From Branchiostoma floridae (lineage: Eukaryota; Chordata; Leptocardii; Amphioxiformes; Branchiostomatidae), in assembly GCF_000003815.2 (NCBI RefSeq), contig NC_049980.1, positions 144,981-208,980 on the forward strand: a stretch of 64,000 bases of DNA, read 5' to 3'. Shown here one piece after another: positions 19,701 through 28,228 of this stretch (position 1 is the first letter of the stretch; the number at the start of each line of letters is the position of its first letter). The translations under genes and the position numbers were made by a program. The notes below the pieces were generated by a model, which was given only the letters and a program-made list of their open reading frames with translations, searched no databases and was not told the DNA's origin.

Positions 19701-21749
19701 ATCGGCAACCACCGGCAGATAAGCCAAGGGAAACCCACTAAAGCCTGTCGTTACTGCGCAAAAGCTGGCCGTCATATGCCACGAGCGAAACGGTGCAGAC
19801 CGTTCGAGACTGTCTACAAATGCGAGATGTGCAACGTGTCCGTATGCTACGTCAGTTTGCGCCCCGAGTGTTGGCGTGAGCACTTGCAGGACATGCAGGG
19901 CGATGCATAGATGGTTTAGGACCGAGGAAAGTGTGTTGCAAGACCGGCCAAATGTTGTAAAGTTACTGGGAGAAGATGCGATTCTGTCCGGTGGCAACTT
20001 TGTGTCTAACCGGCAACTACCGATAATCCGACTTGTAAAGTTTTAGGACTAAGGAAAATGTGTTGCAAGACCGGCCAAAGGTTGTAAAGTTACTGGGAGA
20101 AGATGCGATTCTGTCCGGTGGAAACTTTGTGTCTAACCGGCAACTACCGATAATCCGACTTGTAAAGTTATAGGACTAAAGAAAATGTGTTGCAAGACCG
20201 GCCAAAGGTTGTAAAGTTACTGGGAGAAGATGCGATTATGTCCGGTGGAAACTTTGTGTCTAACCGGCAACTACCGATAATCCGACTTGTAAATTTATAG
20301 GACTAAAGAAAATGTGTTGCAAGACCGGCCAACGGTTGTAAAGTTACTGGGAGAAGATGCGATTCTGTCCGATGGCAACTTTGTGTCTAACCGACAAATA
20401 CCGATACTCTGCGTAATAAAGTGTTAATTCATTCAGTCATCCATCCATCCATCAATCCACCCATTCATCCATTCATTCATCCATCCATCCATCTATCCGT
20501 CCATTCATTCATTCATCTATTCATTCATTCATTTATTCCTTGAATGGGTTCTAGCTGTATGTAGGGTGTTGAGATATGATATTCCGATATCTGTAAAGCT
20601 TGTGCGAAAAGTCTCTTTTTATAAAGAATCTGAAGCGAACTTAAGGTAACATTCCATCGTTTCTGTGTTGCAGACTACGAAGCCATAGATGATGATGATT
20701 GGTGCATGCGAGCACGTGACTTTCTGACCTGCTCTCGACTGTTCAGCGGTGTCAAGGCAATTGTCGTCATGGCAACGCTGACGATATCCCTGATACTCAT
20801 CGTGATGCCGTTTACCACTCCACGTCCGGATTTTGATATGGTGAGTATTCATCATATCGTTTTTATATTGTAAAATTTACAAAACATGATAACGTCACAA
20901 TCGATCACGTGGTTGATGTTAATGTTGCAATCAAAACAAATGCTTTACAAAAGCACATCGAAAATTTATATGCAGACAAACAAAGCAAAAGACAAAAAAC
21001 AAAGTAAGGTACTACACACTAACAGACATGATACGAAATATAACCAAAAAAATATGTATATATACTGGTAGATTGTGAGCAGTTTCTCCGTGTCAAACTG
21101 GTTTCCTGGAAGATTGGTTACTTTGAATCTCTTGGTTTAATGAGTAATTGAACATGCTGTTTAAGTTTGGCGTTGTATGGATCTGATAGTAATGAGAAAA
21201 CTGTACCTTCATGATAAATGAACATTAGCATGAAGATCATTAAGGTCTGTGACAAATCTGTATATTGTTACATATTACAACGTTATGTTGTGTTCTGTAG
21301 ATTATGTCTACTAGCTTTAGTGATATTTTGTGCGACGGTAAAACCAATAAACCAAATGTTTCTCTTTTTTTTTTTGACAACAGCTGGAGAAGCAATCGGC
21401 CTTGACCAGTCGTCTGCAGGGTCAACTGTCGATTCTTGAGCAACGTCTCGAGAACCGAACAGCGCTCCTGAAGGATCTGAAGTCAAGCCACGCCCAGCAA
21501 TCATCGATGTTCAGCCGCTTGGAGGACCAAGTATCGTCCCTTGGAGAACATCTCGACAACCGCACTGCACTGACCAAACGCCTGGGGGACCAAGTATCAA
21601 CCCTTGAAGAACGCCTCGTTAACCGCACTGCACTGATCAGCCGCCTGGAGGACCGAATGTCGCTCCTTGAGAAAGATAGTCCTGTCGTGGTCGAGCGAAA
21701 CCACGAAAATAAGAAGACCTTTGTCATTGACTTGTCAAAATTTGGGTGA
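7760..21749 (+). CDS. Gene B: type II membrane protein with NPTY tail and coiled-coil stalk, no Link module
   Basis: Three exons join in frame: 7760-8021 (ends phase 1 at ACAG/gtcagt), 20674-20840 and 21384-21749 (stop TGA). With the ATG at 7760 (G at +4) the product is 264 residues; an in-frame ATG at 7661 is possible, and the paralogue in gene C starts much later, so the start is uncertain. NPTY lies at about residues 78-81. An acidic segment and an RARDF motif precede a membrane helix at about 116-134. The rest is a coiled coil of 21-residue (three-heptad) repeats with three NRT glycosylation sequons. Compared with gene C the stalk runs into a stop instead of splicing to a Link exon, and AATAAA occurs at 22391. 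The first intron is 12.65 kb and contains the whole 11.26 kb piggyBac/rDNA block. Confidence 0.65.
8361..8577. mobile_element. Foldback MITE in gene B intron 1
   Basis: Outer arms tagcctccttcgcagacgtc and gacttc(t)gcagaggaggcta are inverted. Inner segments containing gtgttcaacatgggct and agcccatgttgaacatcacg are also reverse complements. It has no coding capacity. Confidence 0.65.
8720..9167 (-). other. Probable 3' remnant of a LINE-type retroelement
   Basis: The stretch near 8723-8760 (tttattgcaag, cccaagggcta) resembles the 3' end of the LINE fragment at 45718-45810. A short minus-strand open frame ending near 9064 ([18 protein letters not shown]) could be a LINE remnant, but I cannot assign it firmly. 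This AT-richer DNA ends abruptly at the left terminus of the piggyBac block. Confidence 0.3.
9443..9750 (+). repeat. 124-bp spacer-like repeats, first array (two full copies)
   Basis: The anchor taatgcccggcaggcg occurs at 9567 and 9691, a period of 124. Units also contain ctcctccaa(t/c)(g/c)ttg, tcgggcccgttgccg and gggggcagtggccggcac. The same unit recurs in the two later arrays. GC content is very high. Open frames across these repeats on both strands are artefacts. Confidence 0.85.
9998..10090 (+). promoter_or_regulatory. Recurring spacer motif, copy 1 (possible Pol I promoter or terminator element)
   Basis: A block of about 90 bases beginning tttttcaaaaaagtgct and continuing acagggtgtctgaccatgt to the T-run cgttttttgac is present four times in the element (also 12113-12205, 17020-17105 and partially 17660-17715). 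Each is preceded by a ccccgtggagc-type sequence or a variant. A conserved motif next to spacer repeats suggests a duplicated spacer promoter or terminator; this is inference from position only. Confidence 0.4.
10103..11682 (+). repeat. 401-bp tandem repeat, four copies
   Basis: The anchor cctgacgggtttctgcc occurs at 10103, 10504, 10905 and 11306, exactly 401 bases apart. Copies differ at only a handful of positions, so the array has been recently duplicated or homogenised. A related sequence follows the third spacer-motif copy at about 17134. The layout resembles the repeated units of an rDNA intergenic spacer. The 90- and 107-residue open frames repeated across it have no support as genes. 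Confidence 0.9.
11757..12045 (+). repeat. 124-bp spacer-like repeats, second array
   Basis: The anchor taatgccc occurs at 11857 and 11981, 124 apart, in the same unit as the first array. It is followed by a second copy of the ccggacagccggcggtgatc block that also precedes spacer-motif copies 1 and 3. Confidence 0.85.
12113..12205 (+). promoter_or_regulatory. Recurring spacer motif, copy 2
   Basis: Near-identical to copy 1 at 9998-10090 through gaccatgtcgtggctcgctc and on to the T-run. This is the copy closest upstream of the 18S-like gene, about 1 kb away, so it is the best placed to act as a transcription start or spacer terminator for it. Function is not demonstrable from sequence. Confidence 0.4.
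12206..13184 (+). other. 5' external-transcribed-spacer-like region
   Basis: GC-rich sequence without a credible gene directly precedes the 18S start. A segment of about 65 bases (gccagtcgttttgct, ccccgccgaccagg) is repeated at about 12243 and 12649. Part of it (gggcgccttgagtgcgcgcc) also recurs after the 18S copy at about 15168. Long open frames on both strands reflect high GC. Confidence 0.5.
13185..14943 (+). rRNA. Divergent 18S rRNA gene copy (probably not a normal ribosomal 18S)
   Basis: It begins TACCTGGTTGATCCTGCCAG and ends with gtaggtgaacctgcggaagg followed by ttcatta, giving 1759 bases. Clear eukaryotic 18S landmarks are present, including gccagcagccgcggtaattc (the 530 loop) and gtacacaccgcccgtcg. 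It departs from near-universal positions: aactt(g)aaggaattgacgg, ttgactc(g)acacgg, and the block normally reading gtcgtaacaagg is cttgtaacgg. After catggctgtt (14480) the conserved segment that normally carries ggttaattccgataacgaac is absent. A helix near 14177-14182 and 14213-14218 shows paired changes (GTTGTG with CACAAC). No 5.8S or 28S follows. Comparisons are with 18S consensus recalled from general knowledge. Confidence 0.85.
14944..16042 (+). other. ITS-like region without 5.8S or 28S
   Basis: GC-rich sequence follows the 18S 3' end. I looked for the 5.8S landmark around gatgaagaacgcagc and for 28S landmarks and found none before the repeats resume. The motif gggcgccttgagtgcgcgcc near 15168 is a duplicate of upstream spacer sequence at about 12600. 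No protein gene is recognised. Confidence 0.55.
16043..16965 (+). repeat. 124-bp spacer-like repeats, third array (eight anchors)
   Basis: The anchor taat(g/a)cccggcagg occurs at 16041, 16164, 16289, 16413, 16537, 16661, 16785 and 16909, spacing 123-125. The later copies are nearly identical, the first three more diverged. It is the same unit as the arrays upstream of the 18S-like gene, so that gene is flanked on both sides by spacer-like repeats, as in an rDNA unit. Confidence 0.9.
17020..17105 (+). promoter_or_regulatory. Recurring spacer motif, copy 3
   Basis: The tttttcaaaaaagtgct block is followed by a variant (gaccatgttgtaggtcgctc) and the gacgttttttgacc T-run. It is again followed by ccctgacgggtttctgccg, as at the start of the 401-bp array. 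A partial fourth copy lies at 17660-17715 directly before the SINE-like head. Confidence 0.4.
17722..17890 (+). mobile_element. tRNA-derived SINE-like head upstream of the transposase
   Basis: A-box-like tagtccagtggttagcggc and B-box ggttcgatccc are spaced as in a tRNA-derived Pol III promoter. The anticodon and T arms do not pair well, so it is not a working tRNA. The following ggacaggacgttaa resembles the ggataggacgttaa in the body of the SINE at 32798-33230. It ends about 75 bases before the transposase ATG. Confidence 0.6.
17964..19910 (+). CDS. PiggyBac-family transposase
   Basis: This intact 648-residue open frame is within the usual piggyBac range (about 550-650). The protein catalyses excision and insertion at TTAA. 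An acidic N-terminal region (residues 5-55) precedes the core. Catalytic aspartates fit family positions: D265 in [13 protein letters not shown]360 in CDSYYTG, D441 in WQDTK and a fourth Asp at D493/D496 in [18 protein letters not shown] (284-294) matches the usual KP.K.G motif. RPGPGRPP (402-409) resembles an AT-hook. A C-terminal cysteine-rich finger has C595, C598, C611, C620, C623, C628, C636 and H640. There is no frameshift or premature stop, so recent activity or selection is likely. The start at 17964 is the first ATG of the frame. AATAAA inside the right terminus (20415-20420) could end the transcript. Confidence 0.93.
   Translation: MASGDDEEIEEDIEMYLREAAVAERAEAAGANGTVGQNIAGEVDSDDSDDFDLYSVTKQVRGARVGEFSRRNKARGRAERPWASVSAGEVHPYKPQKFRAPGPVGPRRAEDNRNELSFFLEVLNQYLIRYIVRCTNRYARQRRRVFRKERRSRWSPTSTTELKAFLGCMICAGYTYQPRLDLYWSDDDDVGCTLMKRTFPSHRFRQILRYLHYSPEGFYPPGSERLKSFKAREKLGRVMKVRKVMERVSRNSSRARHVGEHLVVDEATVAFRGRHSLRRYNPSKPTKYGYCLRALAETDGYILSDEVCGGRVDPEDMSPDERCMHGIGDEYVSPLDLKPARVVNRLTMPFQGCYRTVYCDSYYTGVQLADYLFTKDTYIVGTVRRNASGLPTEGHPVPRKPRPGPGRPPLLKFPDPYPKSVPRGTSVRYHDGPVTVVKWQDTKSLILLSTGTSVCAPDELTTRRCKGPSGATRLEVTCPAAMNMYNLHYKAVDTADQLRAGYEFGRPSKKWHRQIFWYAMNKAVVNAFLNWKIYTAGRQDLPAHRVAQLSFRRALVRQLIGNFSARHRTPTASVALPRVIGNHRQISQGKPTKACRYCAKAGRHMPRAKRCRPFETVYKCEMCNVSVCYVSLRPECWREHLQDMQGDA
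19918..20412 (+). repeat. 127-bp subterminal tandem repeat, four copies
   Basis: Units starting aggactaaggaaaatg (first copy aggaccgagg) occur at 19918, 20045, 20172 and 20299, exactly 127 apart. They contain gcaagaccggccaa and ctaaccggcaactaccg. They lie between the transposase stop codon and the right terminus. Repeated subterminal units often serve as transposase-binding sites in other elements; that role here is inference. Confidence 0.9.
20430..20540. repeat. (ATTC/ATCC)n microsatellite
   Basis: Degenerate tetranucleotide tract of cattcatccatccatc type immediately outside the right TTAA of the piggyBac element. Confidence 0.9.
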
Positions 21750-24225
21750 TGTTTCTTGTCGGTGCCGTTTTTGGATTTGTCAGTTTGTGAATAACTGAAC
21801 TTTTAATAGAATAATGTAGATTTGTGTTTTTTTAACATGGGCAGTTCTTAACCAATGAAGATTCTTTAGTTGTGAACACATTTGCTGCTCACACACACTG
21901 ATCAAATCTTGATCTCACAGCAGTGTATTTTTTTCTTAACCATTGTCAGATCCTACACAAGAAGCAAGCAAGCAATAGTAAGCTGTTTGTAATACGACTG
22001 GAACTGCACAAGCTGAAGCTAAGTGCAGGTCAATGTAAATAGAATACAGTTCCTAGTGATTCCAAGTACAACTTTTGTCATAAGAATGTGATATATAACT
22101 ACAAAGTGTAAAGTATACTTTGTATACACAGGTTCAATATCTTCTCGCTTATCAAGACAGTTGTAAATGTAAAGGCAGATGGAGTTAAAAATACATGGTT
22201 TGTCTAATTGCATGAGGATTGTAAATGTTGTGCTATTTAAATATTGAACCTTGAATGACAGCATATAGTAAGAGCACCACGCAGTCTTCACACTTTAGGT
22301 GCAATGTTGGACCAAACATGTATATTTTTGCCACACGCCAATGTAATGTGGAACTAGAGGATAGAATGTATAGTCAGAAGTGGAAACTGCAATAAACCGC
22401 ACTCAAGGCGTTGCATCAACTACATTGTCCTTTGTGACTCTTTCCACTGCCTTATAAATCAGACTTGTGAACAGTGACAGTGTTGTTGCATCCCAAACAG
22501 GTCCTCATCCCTAATTATGATAATAACGAGCCTCGAATATTCGACGTGTATCCCAAATCGGTCTTCAGTTTCGTTTAGTTTAAAGTTTAACAAGTGTTTC
22601 AGCAAAAATTGTACAAATTTCATGGATATGCCCAAAGACTGTCCTAGAGTGGCCTCCTAAGGCACCGATCTTTGACCTATATATTTTATCTGGTAGGTCA
22701 GGGTCAGATTACTTAAATCTAAATCCTATACCTGCTGATTTGACTCGGTACCTCGTTGGGGATAAAAATATAGCCCGTCGAGAGCTTCCCGGAAATTTCA
22801 CGGTGCTGGGAGTCTTGCCACCCGCCCAGATCAAGTAGTCGACATCGGGGATTTTTGTACGGGGTGGAAATGAGTTTCTCAGCTTGGGCATGGCTACAGT
22901 TAGAAAAAAAAAACTTCTGACAGAATAAAACCAAATAATTCATGACTTGATTCAGTATAAAGCTTCTATTACAAGCCCATTAGCTAGTTACAAGCTTCGG
23001 TTATGCTTATTTTGAAAGCTGCATCGGGTGCAACTCTTGTTACCAGCATTGTGCCGAGCCATCAGCGTTCATCGGCGGCTCAATGAAGTATATACGCCCG
23101 CCGATTTAATCTAGCGATCCGGTGAGTTTAGTCCGAGAGAGTTTGGCCATCCATGGTACGGTAGGGCCAGCTAAAAATCCATCGATCGGGTTAAACCTTC
23201 CCGGAGCGCTAATTTAGATCGGCGGGCATACTGCATTCGGTCACCGAAGAGACCGGTTGGTAGTACGCGTCGTTGGTCTGTAATCGTGTAAGCAAAGACG
23301 GCCTTTCTAAGACAAAACAAACGTCTTGCTTTAAACTTTCCATCCAGCGCTTGAATCCACCTGTTTTAGTTCAAGACATCAAAACAGATTATGGAGGGTA
23401 AGCCCAACAGGTGGATTCAAGCGCTGGATGAAAAGTTTGAAGCAAAACGTTTGTTGTATTTGAAAGTCTTCGGTTTGAATCTGCGTTTGAGAGGTCGATA
23501 AAGGCCAGCTTCTGTCTAACTTCGAAGTAGATTGGTCTGCTCTGGTCGTGGGTGTGCCCCACGTAGACTTTACTCTTCGAGAAAAGATAACAGAGGGTCT
23601 GTGTGCTATTTTCCGTAAGGCGTAAGCAGCCATTTTAATTTGGTCTTCCATGGACTTGCTTCCCAATAGGGTACAACAGTTTAAGTCAAAATTTAACAGA
23701 CATCTTTCTTCACAATACAGTATTGTAACCGAAAACGCTTGAGTGGCTCAATGAACCTTGTTTTGCGGCGAATCCTAAGTAAATAAAGAATAAGTAGCGA
23801 ATCATTGGAGTATTCCTTCGGATTCAGCGCGTACCTCCCAAGCATAACCTCGATATAAAGAAGGATTTTTAAAAGCTGATTGCTGAAATACGTCCGATCG
23901 AAGCATAAAGTGTTGGCCTTACAAAAACTTACTGCGATAGTGCCAGACTTGAATACTTACAAAGACCCCCGGTCTACCGCGTGCTCACGCCTACACATGA
24001 TGATTAATACTCCCTTTAAATACATTCATGCTATTTTCTAACAGTTGCAACAGACAATCACTGCCGTTCAAAGGGTGTGTTTTTCTGCGTGCAAAATCCT
24101 CTTCGTCATTCGATACGTCTTGCTGCCATTGCGCGGCGGCTCAGTACACTGCCGGCAGGACTCGCCAAGCTGACTATCAGCGGACGAAAAGGACGGCAAA
24201 ACAGAACAAAAACAAAACAAAAAAC
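21750..24225. other. Gene B 3' flank and spacer to gene C
   Basis: AATAAA at 22391 is the best polyadenylation signal for gene B. At about 23083-23234 a foldback element has ends cgcccgccgattt and aatttagatcggcgggc. At 23318-23457 two arms of about 50 bases (tccagcgcttgaatccacct and its complement) flank about 40 bases. The region just before gene C (24115-24220) aligns loosely with the start of gene B exon 1, marking the paralogous 5' region. No further gene is recognised. Confidence 0.5.
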
Positions 24226-27200
24226 ATGGCGCCCAGGGGAGGAGGACAAGAATCCCAAGGTCAGTACAAACACAAAATATCAAAAGGAATTTGAATGTGT
24301 CGAGAAATATCATCCATCATTTGCACATAAGACGTGATGGTACAAAACTGCAAGAAATTTCAGGAAAATGTTCCAAAGATATCATTATATTAACTACGAC
24401 ACAGTTTTAGAAATCATTTTATCACAAAACATCACACTCAGGTAAACTATTTTCAGAGCCTTCGTGTCACGTGACCTCTGATTTCTGGGCCACGAAACTA
24501 CCTTTTCTAAGCTGATGAAAAATGGCGGATTTGAAAGTCTTAACGCCAGGAAATGATATTTAATTTATTGTTTTTGTAATAATTGTTGATAAATATGATT
24601 TTCTGTACTTTTTCCATTGGTATTTTTTGGTGTACTGGGAGTTTCCTGATGCACAAGATATATGATATCATCAATCAATAGTGTTTTCAGAAAAACAGTG
24701 CAGTTTGATGAAGTTTGTGCACAATTTTTGACAGGAGTATTTCCATCAATGTTTAGCACACAATTTATAAAGTTGTACAGAAGTTACAAAATTCATGACC
24801 ACTTGAGTCTATCGACAATACAAGAAAATAAGAAAAATGTACTGAAAATATTGTACTAGTTGCTGTATTTTCAAAGGTAACCTAACGAATTCATATGACT
24901 GGTCTGACATGTGTATTTTGGGATGTGTATTGAAGAATTATGGGAAGGTAGACTTCCCCCTCCCCCTAATCTTATCTATACAGTCAAACCTGTCTTTAGT
25001 GGCCACTCAAGGGACCGGACAAATGTGGCCACTATAGACAGGTGGCCTCTGTATAGAGGTGGCAACTTGTAGATAAAATACCCAAGGGACCGACAAAAAG
25101 TGGCCACTATGGACAGGTGGCCTCTCTGTAGAGGTGGCCCCTAATGCAGGTTTGACTGTATCTGTAAATTGCAGGCATGTTCATGTTTCTATTGACACAA
25201 AAAAGGGAATATTTTGGAGCTCAAACATTCGTTCAAAAAAAACAACCCACAAATGTTATCCTACTTTGCAGACTACTCAGTGAACAAAGATGGCTTCTGT
25301 AGCCGTGCACGTGATTTTCTGTCGAACCCTTACATGGTTGCCATGACGACCGTCGTTGTGGCAATCTTGATGACGTCTGCAACACTCATCCTGGTTCTCA
25401 TCACCATTCCACAAATGGTTAGTTTCTTTTTCATCTGGCATTTTCTGTCTCATTGACGAAAAACACATGCATGAATCAGTCATTTACATTATTACTAGTA
25501 TGTACATGTGTAACGTGATGCATGTAGTTTTAAGATGTACCATGTACCATATACATATATACATTTTCTGTATACTAGTCACTAAGGCTGGGTATCGGTA
25601 CAGCGTACCGGTACAAAACCGGCTTTTCTTATTGGACCGGTCCAGAAAAACCGGATCTGAAAAAGTTAGGTGGTGGACCGGATGTTGGACCTATTAGAAA
25701 ATTAACAGATTATTTTATCAGGCATTCACGCGTTTTGGCGCTTGCAGGTACGAGGTGGAAGAAAATAACAAGAGTGGAGTAGAGTAGAGTTTATAGTAAT
25801 TTCTACCAAGTTTTACAGCCAATCGTACAGGTGCAGTTAGCGTTGTAGGATTTTAAAACGCCAGTGTGAGTCTTATACTCCACCAAACAGATTTCTTTGT
25901 AGTGAAATGGACCATTGGTATGAGTCATACTGAATCAGGCCCAGGTTCAGGTCCGGACCTGGACCTGATCCTCTGGACCTGAACCGGACCTGGACCTGAA
26001 TTTTCTGTACCGGTACCCACCCCTTCTAGTCACCATGCCGAAAAGACGACAGGAGTTTAGCCGGCAGAGGAGTAAATTGGCCGTTTATTACTTCTCTGCC
26101 GGCTAAACTCCTTCCTCGGCTTATGATACTATCTTATGCTACGCAATATCTGCTTGGAGACTAGAGAAGACTTAAATACCACTGGCAGATATGTGTCAAG
26201 GAGTATAATTGTTTTGTTCATATCTTGTAACAGGTGCAAATCCTGTCTAGTTTGGCAAACCAGACACCGACACTTCAAGCTCAAGTCCAAATCCGCTCGG
26301 ATGTGGTCAGTCGTCTGTGGGACCAACTCTTGACGCTTGAAGAGCACGTCAAGAACCGGTCAGCGCTAGTCGAACGTCTTGAAGACAACGTGTGGGCCTT
26401 TCCGGAACAGCTCAAGACCTGCTCCTTACTGGTCAGCCGTCTGGAGGGCCAAGTATCTACCCTTGAGGAACATCTCAACAACCGCTCTGCACTGACCAAA
26501 CGCCTGGAGGACCAAGTATCGACCCTTGAAGAACGTCTTGTTACCCGCTCTGCACTGATCAGCCGTCTGAAGGGCCAATTGTCGACCCTTGAGGAACAGC
26601 TGGACCAAAAGACTGCCATGTGCAAAGCAACGCCAAAACAAGGTGTGTCAGTGCAGCTTCACAGTGTAGAAGAATTACTTGGGAAATGTACACAAATAAT
26701 TAAAATACCCTTGGGTAGTCAGGCTCATCATTGATTTACAAGTAACGCTATGTTCCTATATCAGTAATAGGTATTGTTTAATTTTCTCAGGAAATATTTT
26801 CCACCTGAGGTCACCGAAGGGCAAGTACATGTACGACTTGGATGAAGCTCGGCAGGCATGCGCAGAGACGGGAGCCGTCCTCGCGTCCTCTGCCCAGCTA
26901 CACCGGGCCTGGCAGGACGGGTATGAACGTTGTGAGTGCGGATGGCTGTCGGACGGGACGGCTCGCTATCCCATGCAGGAGGCCAGGTATTTATAGACCT
27001 TTAATACGCGGCGGCCATGACAGATCGAAAACGAGGTAAATGAGGCAAACAGACAAACTTATTTGTAAAATGGGGTAGGGAATTTCCCGAGCAGCCTCGT
27101 AATCCCTGCTTCGCCTATTGAGTCAGTGAAGTCAAGCTTGCCTAAGCTTGATGTTTCTGACTTAGGGAGAAGAAATGCTGCTACAGTTATCGCTATGGGC

Positions 27201-28163
27201 CGCTCTTCATCTTCATGATGGTAACATCAAGCCCTGCGAACCTGATTTAGAAGAAAAAAATCATGTCTCATGTAGCTTTCCTAAAAACCACACATATTAA
27301 AACTAGTGTTATGCACCGAAAGATTAGCAATTTAGAGTAGCGTAGACTGACCCCATATTCCCTTAAGAGATGCAAAAAATAAAAACATAATGATACAAAT
27401 ATTTGACGGACCTGTATTCATTCACTTATTGGTCGATTTCCTAAATGCTACAATTGGTTGAACTGCTAATCATGATGGACATTCTTTTGTTTGCCTCATT
27501 GACCTCGTCTTCGATCTATCATGGCCGCCGCGTGATAAAGGTGTATTGGTTTGGCTGTTCAACTCGCACTGCCAGGGCTGCCCAACTATCAATAGACTAC
27601 TGTAAATGCAGAAATGTTCGCGGTGGATTAAAGTTCGCGGTTTTCGCGTTGACCAATTCACCGTGAAATTAAATCCACCGCGAACATTTTTCTATAATGG
27701 TATTAGACGGTGTTACCGCGAACTTAAAACCACCGCGAAAAGTTCTTTTTCCCGCTCCCGCGAAATTAAATCCCCGCGAACTTAAATGCATTTACAGTAT
27801 CATGTGGCGATAACAAAGGGCTAGCCCTCCTGCCATCATGACAAAGACAATAACAATACAAATGGAACTTCACATGGACAGGATAAGAAAACAGTACCAA
27901 AATTCTTAGTACATAAAAAAAAGAGGAGGCCAGGTAAGTGCACGGAACGATGTGGAAGATTGATATGATATGATTATTACAACACATTCATGAAATGCAT
28001 GTATCCAATGCTTCACCAAAGTGTTCCAAAGATCTCAGCTGATCTATGTGTTCTGTTTCACCAAAGGCAGGATTGTGGCCATTGGAAAGGAGTCAACAAG
28101 TGTGACTGGCAGGGGACCTGGAACGCCTGGTGCTTCGTCTCCGTTTCCACATGTGACGACTGA
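24226..28163 (+). CDS. Gene C: type II membrane coiled-coil protein with Link (hyaluronan-binding type) module
   Basis: Five exons join with all junctions in frame: 24226-24259, 25272-25417, 26234-26642, 26791-26986 and 28067-28163, giving 293 residues. A short N-terminal tail (MAPRGGGQESQ) is followed by RARDF and a membrane helix (about 34-57). A coiled-coil stalk with NRS/NQT sequons occupies about 61-196. A Link module follows (about 197-293), with the typical YDLDEARQAC, AWQDG, CGWLSDGTARYP and AWCF signatures and paired cysteines. Link modules are known to bind hyaluronan, so an extracellular matrix receptor role is likely. The phase-1 junction after exon 1 and the membrane-exon sequence match gene B. 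The donor of exon 4 abuts a MITE that fills much of intron 4. A second copy of the last exon lies downstream at 34197. Confidence 0.82.
24981..25158. mobile_element. TA-flanked MITE (CAGTCAAACCTG termini)
   Basis: It starts CAGTCAAACCTG and ends CAGGTTTGACTG with TA on both sides. Inside, tggccactatagacaggtgg-type sequence is repeated twice. It sits in intron 1 of gene C. Perfect termini and TA target duplication indicate a Tc1/mariner-type non-autonomous element. Confidence 0.85.
25575..26035. mobile_element. Member of a 390-500-bp non-autonomous repeat family
   Basis: It contains aaccggatctgaaaaag, accggatgttggac, ggtccggacctggacctga and a terminal cggtacccacccct. The same order occurs at 33678-34067, 44650-45135 and inverted at 48750-49150. 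It lies in intron 2 of gene C. Next to it, 26051-26069 and 26095-26113 form a perfect 19-base inverted repeat (aggagtttagccggcagag). Confidence 0.7.
26993..27552. mobile_element. Large-TIR MITE with nested SINE tail in gene C intron 4
   Basis: The left arm (cgcggcggccatgacagatc, then gaggcaaacagaca) is reversed at 27480-27548 (gatctatcatggccgccgcg). Inside, 27065-27210 (gaatttcccgagcagcctcg, gatgtttctgacttaggg) matches the 3' part of the SINE at 32798-33230, so a SINE fragment is nested in the MITE. A second MITE copy is at 58312-58712. Confidence 0.7.
27600..27797. mobile_element. Tc1/mariner-type MITE, second copy
   Basis: Same family as 4747-4928: CTGTAAATG at the start, CATTTACAG at the end, TA at 27598-27599 and 27798-27799, and internal ccaccgcgaac motifs. 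Confidence 0.8.
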
Positions 28164-28228
28164 TAAACGATTGAGCAAAGTGGGTGTGATAACCAGAAGT
28201 ACAAAGATGCATTGATTAGACCTTTACC

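Larger units (their letters stand above)
9168..20427 (+). mobile_element. Giant piggyBac-type transposon carrying rDNA (18S plus spacer repeats)
   Basis: The left terminus reads CTAA (9168-9171) then CACTTTATTAGTCGCA. The right terminus, read inward on the minus strand, is TTAA (20427-20424) then CACTTTATTACGCAGA. The ten terminal bases are identical and CGCA follows with a 2-base offset. TTAA is the piggyBac target site, and the block contains an intact piggyBac transposase (17964-19910). Both termini coincide with sharp switches between AT-rich host DNA and GC-rich interior. In order it contains a spacer-like region, 124-bp repeats, 401-bp repeats, more 124-bp repeats, a transcribed-spacer-like stretch, an 18S-like gene, eight more 124-bp repeats, a SINE-like head, the transposase and a 127-bp array. 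The left CTAA implies one mutated target copy. A smaller element inserted within a separate rDNA fragment is the alternative, but no other terminal pair was found. Confidence 0.7.
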
